From Anaeramoeba flamelloides (taxonomy: Eukaryota > Metamonada > Anaeramoebidae): a DNA stretch of 64,000 nucleotides. The stretch covers positions 5,394,001-5,458,000 of the forward strand of contig JANTQA010000047.1 in the NCBI GenBank assembly GCA_027625915.1, given 5' to 3'. Both the position numbers and the translations under genes were made by a program. The notes beneath the pieces were generated by a model. That model saw only the letters and a program-made list of their open reading frames with translations, had not been told where the DNA came from and did no database searches. The number at the start of each line of letters is the position of its first letter. Position 1 is the stretch's first letter. This document shows, piece by piece, positions 13,021 to 25,700 of the stretch.

Positions 13021-13725
13021 CACTACAAGGAAAATTTAAATACCGAAAATTAAAGTTAGCCAAAACTATACATTAGATTTCAGTTATACTTCTTTTATAA
13101 ATTATTTTTTCAAAGTTATCATAATTTTATGTAATAAAAAAGGGATAGCTATTAAACTCATGAAAATCCGAATACCCCCTTTTCAAAAATACCGACTTTT
13201 AAAAAAAAACAGCTATTTATGGAGTATTTTTTTTTAATGAAAAAAGTTGAAATGAATTAATTTTTGATTGAACATTAAGATTGAAAAAAGAATATATGTT
13301 AAAACTATTTGCAGAAAAAATCGGGAACGTATATAAAAACTCAAACATGGAAAAAAATAAAATGATAAAAAATATTCCAAAAACAGATAAAAAATCAGAT
13401 TTTCAATTTAATTTGGCAATATCTTTTGATTGAAATATTTTGTGCTATTTTCAAATTGAAAAATATGTTTCCTTTTATACTATTTTAAAAAAATACTTGA
13501 AAAATATCTCTCTACTAAGTCAATTAAACAATTCAAAAATTTTACAATTAAAAATGAAAAAAAAATATTACTGAAAAATTTCATTTTTTTTTCAATTCCT
13601 ATTAATATCTATTAAAGTTGTAAACCTCATTGAAAATTGTTATGTATAATAATGTTTATTATATGAGTGTATTTCAAAAATATAAAATTTAGAGATTTTT
13701 TTTTGAAAATTTTTTCCTTGTAGTG
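13021..13725. mobile_element. CACTA (EnSpm)-like non-autonomous transposon inside exon 6 of copy A
   Basis: Left end CACTACAAGGAAAA and right end its exact 14-base reverse complement TTTTCCTTGTAGTG. CACTA termini followed by CAAG are the hallmark of the CACTA/EnSpm superfamily. TG occurs on both sides (13019-13020 and 13726-13727), a 2-base target duplication. Removing the 705 bp plus one TG gives a host reading that aligns without a gap to copy B (N-G-E then YIVIKEDT). There is no transposase frame inside, so it needs an autonomous helper. Confidence 0.8.
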
Positions 13726-16277
13726 TGGTGAAGTTTATTATATCGTGATAAAAGAAGATACCAAATATCATGAAGCAGAAACCAAAAATGAACTTTTAAA
13801 ATTAATTGATGATTTTAGAAACAATAAAAAATGGGTATCCAGAGGGCCATATTCGTGGTATGAAGATTATCTAAATTATTTACAAACAGAAGATGATGCA
13901 CCAACATTAGATTCAGATGGTTTGCCAGTAAACCCAGAAGAATTCTATTCCTATTTAAAAGATTCCTTTTTAGAAAAACCAGATTATATTCATTATAATC
14001 TTGGCTCAGATATTGTTTTTAATGAAGACGAAGATGATATAAACAAACAAATTGAAGTTTCCAGATTTTATTATGTTTCAACTGATCTTTCCTATCAACC
14101 TGATATGATAGACTATATGTATGATTTAAGAGATCTAACAACTGATTCAAAAATTGATTGTTTTGTATATAATATATGGTATTTTTTGGTTGAACAATAT
14201 GTAATAGTTAAATAATCAACATTTATGAGTGTTGGCCTTGCTATTTTGGCTGTATTATTATTATCATTTAGTTTTTTTTTTGTTTATCCAACAGTAAGTA
14301 TTTTTGTTTTTTTTATTTTTTATAATTTTTTGATTATTTATTTTTTTTTGATTTTTTATTTATTTTTTTTTTTTCATTGATATATTTTTTTACTAATATC
14401 TCTAGTATAATTTTTCAACTCATGTTATATTTTTCTTATGTATTTTAAATTCCTTTGAACTATAACTTTGTTGTTTATTTGATTGCGACCCTTTTCTATA
14501 TTTTTATATTAATTCATTATTCTGATGATTGTACCCCATAGAATGCACTTTTAATCAGTTTAACAATTATAATGATCGATGTTGATTTATATGGGTTTTT
14601 ATGGATAATGAAATTGGACATTGAGTCTGTTTCTTGTGTATGTTTAATTATGTCTGTTGGATTTGCTGTTGATTATGCTGCCCATATTATTCACTGTTAT
14701 ACAACATCCAAAGAGAAGACCAGAAGAGAAAAAGTCCTAGATTCATTGGCTAAAATAGGCTCTTCAGTCTTACTTGGTAGCATCACAACCTTTCTTGGCT
14801 TGACACCAATCATAATTTTTGCAACTTCAGAAATATTTAGAACCCTGGTAAAAATATTATATGCAACGATCATTTCTGGTATACTTCATGGCTTTGTATT
14901 TTTACCTGTTGTACTTCAATTTTTAGGAGCAAAGGGAAACACTACAATGTTTCAACAAAATACAAAATCAGAAAAAAATAATGACGATTCAAGTTCGAAA
15001 AGTGATGGGAAGGAAAGTTCACATGATGATGATAGTGATGGTAAGGATAGTTCTAGTATTGATGATAGTGATGAGGATATGAACAAATCAAAGAATTCTG
15101 GTTCTAATTCTGGATCATCTTCTAAAACAGATAATATAAAAATTTCTTTCACTTTAACATGAAATAATCGTGTGATTTTATCTCTAACTTCTTTTTCGTC
15201 TGACTAAATTTTTATTATTAAAATTTTAAATCAAAAAAAGTTCACTTATTCATGAAAAATGTATATGATATTTGAAATGATTCACTTTGAAAAGAATATT
15301 TATATTTCTATTTTAAATCAAAAATATAAAAAAAAAATTTTACAATATCAAATAATAATAATTGTTGAAAAAAATATGGATAAAATAAAATAGTAAAATC
15401 TTTTTTCAACTTGTTCAAAATTCAAAAAAAAAAAATAATAATAAAAAAGATTATATATTATTACTACTATTTGATTAATAAATGTGCTAAAATTTTTATT
15501 ATATTTTAATGTTTTCTTATATTTGTGAAAGCAATTTTTTTTTTATTTATCTGGCATTTTAAAAGTAATATTGGGCAAAATTAAAGATTATTTTTGTAAT
15601 TTATTTCACTTTTCGGATATTTTTTTAATTAAGGTTCGGATTTTACCCAAAATAAACTAAATTCCAAAAAAAAAATGGACACAGTTTAAACACTTGAAAG
15701 AATAACAATACTACACTTTCCATTCAATTTGGATTTAATTTTTAATTATAAAAACTATTTCATTTTTTGTCTTTTTTATTTTGTTTTCATCCCCTTTTTT
15801 CCAGTTACGTAATTTGTTTCAATAGATCTGGATTTTTTTTTCAATGGTTGATAGAAGATTAGTGTTTAGTTTCTTAAATAGAAAAATCACATGCAATTAG
15901 TTGATGTTTTCTTATGATTTGATAGACCAATAATTGTTGGTGAAATTTCAACATATTTACCAATACATTTTTTGTTCCACTAGTTTCATTTCATTATTTT
16001 GTACACACCAATTTTTAATTTTTAATTTTTGTTTTGATATTTTGTTATTTTATTCTAAATTATTACTTATGAAAAGATTAATCCTGGGTAATTAAAATCT
16101 GATTCTAGATTAGGTTTGGAAAAAACAATAAATTGAGGGTTTTTTTTGCACCTTTTTGATTTTTATGTATAAAGTTTTGGACGGGGTTTACTTTGGTTAT
16201 AACCCATTTTCCATCCAAAGTGGTCTAGTTTTTGTGAGAAGAATTATATGTATTTAAAGGATTTGAATTGGGATTGC

Positions 16278-16533
16278 CCTAATAAAAAAATTTTTCTATA
16301 ATTGTTGTAAACGTGTTGTAAAGGAGTTACAAGCGTTTAAAATGATTGGAAATTTTATAATAACAACTTGTGTAACATCAAAGTTTTTTATTAATTTTGT
16401 AACTGGTATATAATGTTAAAGGTCTGTTACAGGAATATTTTTTAAAAAAAATATTGAAATAATCATCATATAAAAGGAAATTTTATTATAAAAATGTTAT
16501 ACAGATGCTATAAAAAACATTTTTTTGATTAGG
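16278..16533. repeat. Possible short inverted-repeat element
   Basis: Ends CCTAATAAAAAAAT and ATTTTTTTGATTAGG are imperfect inverted repeats of about 25 bases. No clear target duplication, so a chance AT-rich match is possible. Confidence 0.3.
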
Positions 16534-17751
16534 ATAGAAAAATTTGTTTTGGAAATATGAAAATTGAAATAATTTTTTCACATTTTGATTTTAGTTTTTT
16601 TTTTTCAATTTATTTATTTGAGAATTAATTCATTATAAATTTTTTTTTTTAAGATCCATATTAACTTGGTAAAAACAGTATTATTTACACCTTGTTGAAA
16701 AAATGTTAAAATTATTGTAGAAAAATTAAATTTATTTCAATTAGGATTTTTTATAATTTCCAATTGCAGATTGTAATAAATCTTTTTATTTTTCTCATCA
16801 GTTCCCTAAGAATTAAAGTTTTTCTATTTTTAAAAAATCTATTACTTTATAGTTTTATTTTGTTTGGTTATCAAGTATCCCCCAATATATGTATTATTCT
16901 ACTTATTTTTTATTTGTTCTTCAAAGGTCAATTAACAAAGTAATTGGTACTGACAAATTCAAATTTATTTAATAAAATTTTAAGTTCAATTTCTAATTTT
17001 ATAATCTATTTCTCAACTTTTAAAACAACTCAAGAGAAAGAACTTTTTGAAGCACAACCAATTTTACAAAGTTTTTTTAACATTTAAAAGAATAAAATGC
17101 TTTCTACAAATCTTGTATAAAAAAAGTTGTAAAATAGAAAATAAAGTGAAAATTTTCAGATATTTTTTTGAATTTATCAGTATTTGAAAAAAAATGTTAG
17201 GTTAATTTGAATGAAACAAAGTATTGAGGATTCTAGGATGATTATAACGCCTTAAGTAAGTTGGTACATTTTGATATTTTTGAAAATTTTTAATTGTGTG
17301 AGCCTTACTGAAAAATGATTTTTTGAGTGCCATCAGATATTCAAACTTTAATCAAAAAAAAAATCTATCAAAAAATTGCAAACTGTCAAGATTCGACTCT
17401 GGTTTAGTGCTGGTTCATTATCCTTTCCCAAATAGAGTAGCAAATGGTTTTTTAGTTTCAAAGTTTTTTTTTTATTAAATTAGGTTTTGCTTCTAGAAAT
17501 GTGTTTATGGAGGTGTTCAAAATTCATCCTAGAGTAAACCAAAAAATAGACTCGAAAAGAAAAAAGAAAGATGGGGTGAGTATTTGAAACCACTCTTTTC
17601 TTTATAAGACGAAATAATAAAGATCACTTTTCTTAGAAATTTGTTGAAATCAAAAATTAAAAAATAATTGATAAAATGTATTTTCGAAGATTTATTTTTT
17701 ATAGCTTCGTAATTTGGGTATATCCAAACAATTTATTACCTTGAATTTCTC

Positions 17752-17819
17752 GCCCCATTACTATTTTCATTATTCCAGTAAAAAATTTTTTACTGGAATA
17801 ATGAAAATAGTAATGGGGC
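17752..17819. repeat. Perfect 68-bp palindrome with no spacer
   Basis: The 34-base arm 17752-17785 starts GCCCCATTACTATTTTCATT; 17786-17819 is its exact reverse complement, with the centre at AAAAAATTTTTT. Such a structure extrudes as a cruciform or hairpin. It lies between copies A and B and matches no element family found elsewhere in the window. Confidence 0.85.
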
Positions 17820-18479
17820 TTCAAAAATTAAAGTAAAGAATGGAATTCTTGAAATCAAAAAAAAAAAATAATAAATGATTCAACCTAAAAAAAAAAAGAA
17901 AAATTTCATAAAAAATTTCAATCAGATTCTTAATTATTTTGAAGTTCTAAATTTAATTAAAAAGAAATAATTATCAAATAAAATAAATAAATCCAAGAAA
18001 TCTTTATTACTAATAGAAAAAATCTAAAAATATCCTATTTTCTGAACTAAAAATAAGAATTAGGTAAATTAAATGAAAATAGGAATTTTTAAATTCATTT
18101 TGGAAATTCTTAAGAAATAGCAAGTAATTTGTTTCTCAAATATTTTACAAACTAAAGTATTTCCATACAGAATTTAATAATAAAAACAAGTAAAGAAGAA
18201 GTAATTGTCTCAAATTTTACAGATAAGATCACGAAATAAATGATTTTATTTTATTTTTTCTTGAAAAAGTTTTTCCTTTTTTTAATTTCAATTTTTTTTT
18301 TATTTTGTAGATATATAATACTTGGATATATACAACTCACATATTTATTTATAATATCAATGTATTTTGTTAAAGAAATGATTTTAATTCATTCAGTTTC
18401 CCATAAATTCTGGTACTCAAAATTGGCAAAATGTGATTACCCCCTTAAAATTCACTATTGAAATTTCAAACTTTTTTTT

Positions 18480-18860
18480 ACATTCTTCAAAAGAATCTTT
18501 TATTATCGATCTCCTCACTTACAATCTGAAACCTGTTCAAAGAAAAGATTTTCATGGGAAGACTGGAAATGGTATTTGAAAAGTAAGAAATAAATGTTTT
18601 TAAAAGTTGTATTTGAAGCACTAAAATCAAATAATTACTTAGCAGGTAGATACTTATAACAATTTGCTTCGACATTTTCTAAAAACAGTTAAGAATTTTT
18701 TTTTCTTATGCTTTTAAGCAGCTCTTACAAAGCCAGTTGTATGATTTGAAAAATCCATAGCAGTTCTGGTAACTTTGTGTTCAAAGTGATTCAATAGGTT
18801 TAATCAGAGATTTAACATCGTTTTGATGACATCACTCTTTTTAAAGCAATTTATCAAACT
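18480..18860 (-). pseudogene. Broken minus-strand frame upstream of copy B, counterpart of 5581-5925
   Basis: Reading the minus strand from about 18851 gives KSDVIKTMLNL, a stop, then NLLNHFEHKV and TRTAMDFSNHTTGFVRAA, which look like real protein sequence. Another protein-like run (LFFEQVSDCK) lies near 18510-18540, broken by stops. Its 5' edge aligns with the minus-strand frame upstream of copy A. The protein is not recognised. Confidence 0.25.
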
Positions 18861-19542
18861 AATTCAGTTTTATTTTAAAGTGAAAATGAAAATTCATTTT
18901 TGAGTGATTAAATTCATTTTAATTTCTTATTTTTATACTCTTTACCATAAAAAAATCAAAATACTTTACAAAATCTCCAAATTATTGAATTAATCGCTTT
19001 CTGATCTTAATTTGAAAAATCCTCTATTATTTGAAAAATTATCGAAACCATCAGAAACAAAACAAAAGGCAAAATTATCTTCAAAAAAACTTCTTTAACT
19101 CTTCAAGTTAAATAACTTTTCAGATCAAAAGCTGTTTAAAAGTAACACATTTGACATTAAAAAAAATAGAGAAACTTTCTAAGACTGAAACAAACCAAAA
19201 TATTCGTTTTTTTGTCGAAAAAAATATTTTTCCAATACAATAAAAAAATTTTATTTAATAAAAACAATAACATCACCAATCCTTAAAAACCAAAAAAATA
19301 ACTAAACTTTAACACATCTTTCAAACATTTTAGGGCTTTCGTACACTTTACTCAAACACCCCTGAACCACTTTTCAACACTTTATTTAACTTTACATGAG
19401 TGAAAAGCTTGGAACAAGAAAAAAATTTATTCTTCGATTTGAGCAAGAAAACAAAACACAAAATCTTGTGAGCATAAGGTGTATCAATTCTATTTTAAGA
19501 AATTGTGAATAACGAAAATGCGGTTTTGGTTTTGAAAATTCT

Positions 19543-19666
19543 TTTGTAAAGGAGAGATTTATGTTGTGTTGAACAAGAAAAGTAAATACTAAATCTTGAG
19601 AAGGAAGGGTTAAGTAATTATAAATTGAAAAAATTTATTCTCTTTGATTTTTTATTTCACAAATTC
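19543..19666 (+). promoter_or_regulatory. 124-bp upstream block identical to that of copy A
   Basis: Same block as 6652-6775, placed at nearly the same distance from the ATG. Likely core promoter and/or 5' UTR of copy B; no TATA-type site can be singled out in such AT-rich DNA. Confidence 0.45.
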
Positions 19667-19792
19667 CATTTTTTTTAATTCTTTTTGTTTTTTGTTTTAT
19701 TATTTTATCTCTTTGTTTTTTGTTTTAAATTAAGAATTGTTCACAATTTTTTTTTAACAATTCAAACCCTTTTGCAACATTTTTCAAAATAA

Positions 19793-22700
19793 ATGAATCG
19801 CTGGACTAAATTTTGTGCAAATTTTGAAGAAAAGCTCGGTCAAAAACTCGGCAAATTTGCAGGGATCCAATATGACCATCCTTATATTTCCCTATTAATA
19901 CTCTTTTTGATCATAGTGGGTTCACTGGGCGGGTTTTATTTCCAAGAAACAGAAAATTCAGTTTCAAAAATCTATGTTCCACAAGACGCACCAATCCTGG
20001 TTAATGAAAGGTACTATAATAAAAAATGGAATTTCCTTCCGGCTTATGAGGCAGTTTGGTTAGGAGCCGTACCTTTAGGTTTGTTTTTTATTCTTTTTTC
20101 TTTTTTTTTAATTTTAATCTTTTTTAAATGTACGCTTTTTCTTTTACATAAAAAAAAGTCGAAAATATTAAATTCTCCTTTTTCTAAATTCTCTTTTGTT
20201 TTGATCTGTATGTCACAAATAATGTGTGAAACAACGACCGTTACCATTCAGACTCAAGAAATTCTTTATCTTCAAGCTTATTCAATTTAAACTTTCTTTA
20301 CTGGTATTTGAATTCTAAATGAGAAAGAATTTTCACTTCCTTTTCCATATTTTTTTTTTATAAATATAGTTCTTAAAGAAAGAGGTTCTTGATCTATCTT
20401 CACTTAAAAAAGAGAAATTAAAAATGAAGTGAAAAAAAATCCCATTTATTATTCAAATACCAGTATTACCCAAAAAAAAAAAAAATTTCTCTTTATTTAG
20501 ATATTCCTAATTTCTTTAATTGTTTTCCCTGTGAAACACTAAAAACAAAATTTTCAATCAATTTTGGTTTTTTTTCTTCATCGAAAAAACCCTTCAAAGA
20601 AGTTTTTGAAAAAGTTGGAACAAAAAAGTTTTTAATAAAAACAAGGGAACAGGTTGATTTAAGTTTGTCAAAAGTTTTCTCGATTACTTTGAAAACTTTT
20701 TTGTTCCACATTTTGCCAAATGACTTTCCATTTTTCACACTTTGTTATTCTTCAGGATATTCTTTAATTTCAGATTTCTCTATTGTCTATATTAAGCAGT
20801 GCTCTTTGAGAAAGGAACTTCTTTTTTCTCAAACGTGTTGGATTTTTAAAATAAAACTCCCTTTTTCGGGAATCAGAAACATAAAAAAAATAACCTAAGC
20901 AAATTTAATAGCAAATCCAAAAAAGGTCAAAGCATCTTGAAATTGAAAAATGGAGCAAAAATCTGATTACTACAAGACCAAATTTATTTTTAATGATATT
21001 TATCAGAAATGAATTATTGTTTTTTTTAAAGATTGATCGATTTTTCTCATTTTTGAAAAAGTTCAAAATTCAAAACCTATTTCTGAATTAATTAAAAAAA
21101 AATTATTTTCTTCGAAAGAAGATTGAAATCTTATTATCTGTAAAGGTGGTGTACAAAAATACACTTTAAAAATAAAACCACTCAGTTTTGAAATAGCTCA
21201 GTATTAAAAATCTACTTAATTTCAAAAACATTACAATAATTATTTTAAACTTTTAAAAATATAATTTTTTGATTCAAAGAACAGTTAAAATCAATTTTTT
21301 CTTTTAATTGAATAAAAAAAATAATATTGATAAATAACCAAACCTTTTTATTAAAAATTATCCCAAAATAATTTTTAAAAACCTGGAAAATTGAACTTAT
21401 AATCTAAAGAAATACTTTTTGATAAATTAGATATCCAAAAATGTTTTGGCTCTATACATCATTCATTGATTTATTATTCAAAAAAAAAATTTATAAAAAA
21501 TGAAATTATTGTAAAATATCTATTTGCTTATTACTCAAAAGAAGGAATTGGTGTTTATCAAGGAGATCCATATTCTCCTTTATTATTTGGATTTATCACT
21601 CATTTTCCCTTGGAAAAAATTAAACCATTAGCAATACATGTTCAGATGTTTGTTGATGATCTAATTTTGCTTATGAAAGGATCATTGGTAGAAATAAATT
21701 TTCAACTAGAAAAAATCTTTATCAAATTATAAGAAATTTCGGAATGAATTCAAATAATGATAAACCGAAAAAAAACTTTAATTCCAAAGAAAATTTTATA
21801 TTTTGGTATTTGGCTGGATAAAAAAACACATTTAAAGTTTAACCTTGATAAAGTTAAGACCAATTCGAAAAAATTAATCAATATCCTTCAACAAAAAAAA
21901 ATTTTCTAAAGGATTAAAAATTCAGTTTTTTAAAGCGTCAATAGATAGCCAACTATTATATGGATTAGAAATATTTGATTTGACAAAAACAGATTTTAAA
22001 GATATTGAAACTTGGATTAATAAAAAAATTACAAAATTTTTATTAATTAACCCACATTCTCCCAGGCTTATTTATAAAACTGAAGCAAAAATCGATCCTG
22101 TCAGAATAACAATATATAAAAGAAGATTTAAGTTAATACAAAAATTAAAAATCCTATACTTAAGATGAATTAATTAATTATCTTCCTTTTAGAGAAAAAG
22201 AATTTGAAAATATTAACTGATAATGAAATAACTTAAAAGAATTAGAAATTGAATTGGACAAATATCAAATAAAACAATTAGAAAATAACTCAAGTTGGAA
22301 AGTCCAAAAATATTTAAAAATTATCCAAATCAAAAACACAATAAATAAGCAGTCGTGTAGCAAATTTCCTAGGTTTTCTTGAGGTTTTCTGTTTTATCTG
22401 TAAAGTGTTCTAGGTTTTTTTTTAATTTTTGAAATAAACAGAAAATTTTAATAAATTTTCGGTTTATTTCAAAAAGTAAAAAAAAAACCAACGAAAAACT
22501 ATTGAATTTCTAAATAAATAGAAAACTCAAGAAAACCTAACGGCACTTTTTTTTAATTTCACAAATTAAAAAAGAAAATTAAAGAAATTTCTTTATATTT
22601 CTCAAATTTGAAAAAGGGTTAATGGCAGTTTTCCAGAATTCTAAAGAATAGAGTAAAATTTATGATTTTTGGAAATTCTTTTAAATTTTGGAAAACCTAA

Positions 22701-25700
22701 AGACAAAAGATATTTAAAATTGAAGGGTTCAACTTCCATCTTAAAACTAAGAAATTTTACAAATTATTTAAACAGGTATTCTTATGCATGAATAAAAATA
22801 AATCAAAATATTGTGAGATATGTAAAAAAATAAATAATTTAGATATCACATAAAAATTTGGACCATTTTCTATGAAATTGCTCAGCCTATGAAAATAATC
22901 GCAAATCTGGATATCAGAAATAAAAAAAATTAACATATCTAATATATTAAAAAATAATAATATTTTTAATATTATTACAAAAAAAGATACATAAAGTTTT
23001 TTAGATCTAGTGGATAATAATCTTATTTTTGAGTCTTTAATAAAATTCCTAAATAAAAATCTAGGAATCCGGGCACATTTGAGGGGTTAATAACTCCTCC
23101 CTTAAATTACAATAAAAAAAATATTTTTTTTTTTACAAAAGTTTTAACTATTTTTTAATGGTTGACTTTTTAAAATATAGACATAAAATAATCAAAATTA
23201 TTGAATAATAGACAACAAATCAAAAATTATTTTCTAAGATCTGTATTAATTTAGATTGAAAAATTCAAATTTTAGTCAAATTTTTATATATAAAATATTT
23301 GTAATATCAAAAAAATTCTTGGTTTCGAAGATTATTTTATTATCTTTGAATAAGATTTAAAAGTTTTTTTTTTATTTTTTTTTAAATTTTAGAGGAAATT
23401 AATTTATCTAATTAAAAAAGTGTTTTTTGGTTTAATTCTAAAGGAATACATAACATTATTTTACAATTATTTGTTTTTTTTTTATTTGTTCAAGTATTAC
23501 CTATTACTTAAATAGAATTTTTAGAAAATTATTCAAATAAAACTTTTTATTTTTGCCAAAATAAATGAATTTCATTTTTCTATTTTTTGAATATTTATCA
23601 AAATTCTAGAAGAAAAAAAAACGAAAATTTCTCGGTAGTATATATTGTTTTATTTTTTTTTATCATAAAATTAACAAAGTTATTTGATTTTTATTATTAA
23701 TAAATCAATATATTGAGTTTTGAATTGCTATTATTGTAATGAAATTTCTTATTTAAAAAATTAAAATAAAAATAAAAATCTTTTAAAAAAATATAAAAAA
23801 TGAATAATTATTTTTTTTTCCAATATCAAAAAAAAAATACATTAACATAACTACTTTATCTTTAAACTATTTTAACTTTTTATAATAATTCAAATATGAA
23901 TTAAAGACAAATAAGAAAATAAATATATTAGTACATTTATATCATTACAAATCTTTTATTTTAAACTGTATTTTTTTTTAATCAAATCCGGGATGCAAAG
24001 ATATATACAATTCTCAAACTCTATTTCGTAAAAATTAATGACCAAAAAATTTAAATTAGAATGGATAAATTGTCTCATTCGGTTAAATTATTTTATTTGG
24101 AGAAAAATTATTATTCCCATTAAAACTCCAGACGATAATTGAAAATTATCAAATTGGAAAAAAAAAAAGTTCATTTTTTATATAATAATTATTTATTTAT
24201 TAATTCTATAATAATTAAAAAAAATATATTTTAACAATAAAAATGACAATGTTAATAATAGGAAATAATGTACTTACAAAGGCAGGAATTGATATGATGT
24301 TCGATTATGATAAAAAAGTGAAAGAAATAGAAATCACTTATGATGACAAATTATATACTTTTTATGATCTTTGTTCAGTCAATCCTATTACCAATGAATG
24401 TCAAGTCAGTGGGATTTTAGATTTTTGGAATTATAATCAAAGTTTGGTTGAAGAAGATAAAATCTTTGATGTTATCAAAGGCCAAAAAAATATTGTTACA
24501 GGCCAATATCTGGATGAATCAACTGGAATGTGTAAAAAAATTCAATTTACATTTAATATTTTATTCAATTCTCTTTCTCTCTCTCTCAAAAGATATATCT
24601 ATTTACATATATATTAAAATGATTTTTTTCGATTTAATCTTAATTTTTGAAATTTTATATTTATTATTTCTAATTTATTATCAAATTAAAAATTAAATTG
24701 AATTATTTCTAAAGTGGGTGTAAGTAAAAACGATAATGACGAAATTATTAAAGTCGCTGTATTAACTTTAGATTACGCAATGGATAAACAAGATGAGAAG
24801 GAAAAGCCTACAAAAAAATGGGTAATTTTTCATATCAAACTAAAAATCTTTGAAAGAAATATAATAATAATTTTAAATTAAATATTTTTTTGATTATTTT
24901 AAATTAAAAACTTTTTATAATAGGAATCAAAATTTATTGAAGAATTATTAAAAATCAAAGACCAATTAAAAGAAGATAATTCAAAATTTAATCTTATGTT
25001 TGAAGCCTATAGTTCCATTGATGACGAAGTTGAAAAAGCTGGCGCTTCAGATACAATTACATATGTGGTTTCCTATCTTTTAATGGGGATTTTTTTATGG
25101 TTAACAATAGGTATTTTTCTTTTTTACTATTTGCTTCAATCTATTTTTTTTTTTTTTTTTTTTCCCTTTTTGTTATTTTATTTAAACTTTTTTTATTATT
25201 GAGGTAATTTTATTTACAAATCCAACTTAACAAATAAGATTAAAACTAATTTTTCATTTCAAAAATACATCTTTAAAATTATAAATTATAAAAAAAAAGG
25301 AAATTTTAAATCAAAATTAACTTCACATTTATATTTATCAATTGGAGCATTGTTTACAATTGTATTTTCTGTTTTATGTGGATTTGGAGTTGGTGGATAT
25401 TTTATCAAAAACCATTCATTAGTCTCTGTTTTGATTTTTTTGATGCTTGCATTAGGAGTTGACGATGTTTATATTATTGTAAAAAACTTTGATTTGACAG
25501 ATATTTCATTAAATCCAAGAGATCGCGTAACATTGTCACTTAAAAATTGTATTTATTTATTTTTGATTTTTTTTTTTATTTTTTATTTAATTTTTTATTT
25601 TTTTTTTTTTTGAATTATTTAGTAATAATATTGAAAAAATTATAATTGTATTAAAATTTACAAATATCGAATTCTGACATGAAATAGGGAGTACTAAAAG

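Larger units (their letters stand above)
6901..15162 (+). pseudogene. Patched-like/SSD membrane protein, copy A, decayed
   Basis: All seven exons of the intact copies B and D are recognisable: 6901-7184, 10534-10803, 10971-11077, 11181-11367, 11537-11785, 12350-14293 and 14542-15162. Lesions: a 2-base loss near 7092 shifts exon 1; the donor after exon 3 reads TT instead of GT; a TAA ends the frame at 11773; exon 6 has at least two shifts (near 12420-12480 and 12780-12850), a 705-bp transposon (13021-13725) and a TAA at 14213. The key motifs survive as text: GVDD in exon 5 and GFAVDYAAH in exon 7. Flanks, introns and exons are closest to copy B. Surviving pieces could still be transcribed, but no full-length product is possible without changes. 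Confidence 0.85.
15163..18480. other. Spacer between copies A and B
   Basis: From 15163 to about 15635 the sequence closely matches the 3' flank of copy B (28269-28695), including GTTCACTTATTCATGAAAAA; the match stops at AATTAAGG, which marks the duplication edge. Beyond it I see AT-rich sequence, a small inverted-repeat element (16278-16533) and a perfect palindrome (17752-17819), but no gene. Confidence 0.6.
21400..23060 (+). mobile_element. Remnant of a LINE (non-LTR retrotransposon): reverse transcriptase core and C-terminal zinc knuckle
   Basis: Translated pieces in order match LINE ORF2: LDIQKCFGSIHHSLI (first RT motif), GVYQGDPYSPLLF (the QGDPxSP motif), FVDDLILLMKG (catalytic FVDD in place of YADD), then LYFGIWLDKKTHLKF and LLYGLEIFDL after the RT core, then KYCEICKKINNLD with HFL and NCSAYENNRKSGY at about 22800-22920, the typical C-terminal CC-H-C region. 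Several frameshifts and stops break it, and small elements at 22350-22546 and 22627-22697 sit within it. The 5' part with endonuclease is absent, as expected of a 5'-truncated insertion. Clade not determined. Confidence 0.8.
20079..24261 (+). other. Long intron 1 of copy B with nested transposon remnants
   Basis: Donor GTTTGT and acceptor AATAATAG match the other copies. The frame of exon 1 stays open past the donor to 20290, so intron retention would give a 165-residue truncated protein. The intron holds a CTGGTATTTGAAT element (20301-20463), a LINE remnant (about 21400-23060) and two small elements inside that LINE. The rest is AT-rich with nothing recognised. Confidence 0.6.

Noticed and set aside
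17380-17440. GATTCGACTC resembling a tRNA B box
   Set aside because: No matching A box or acceptor stem at the right distance.
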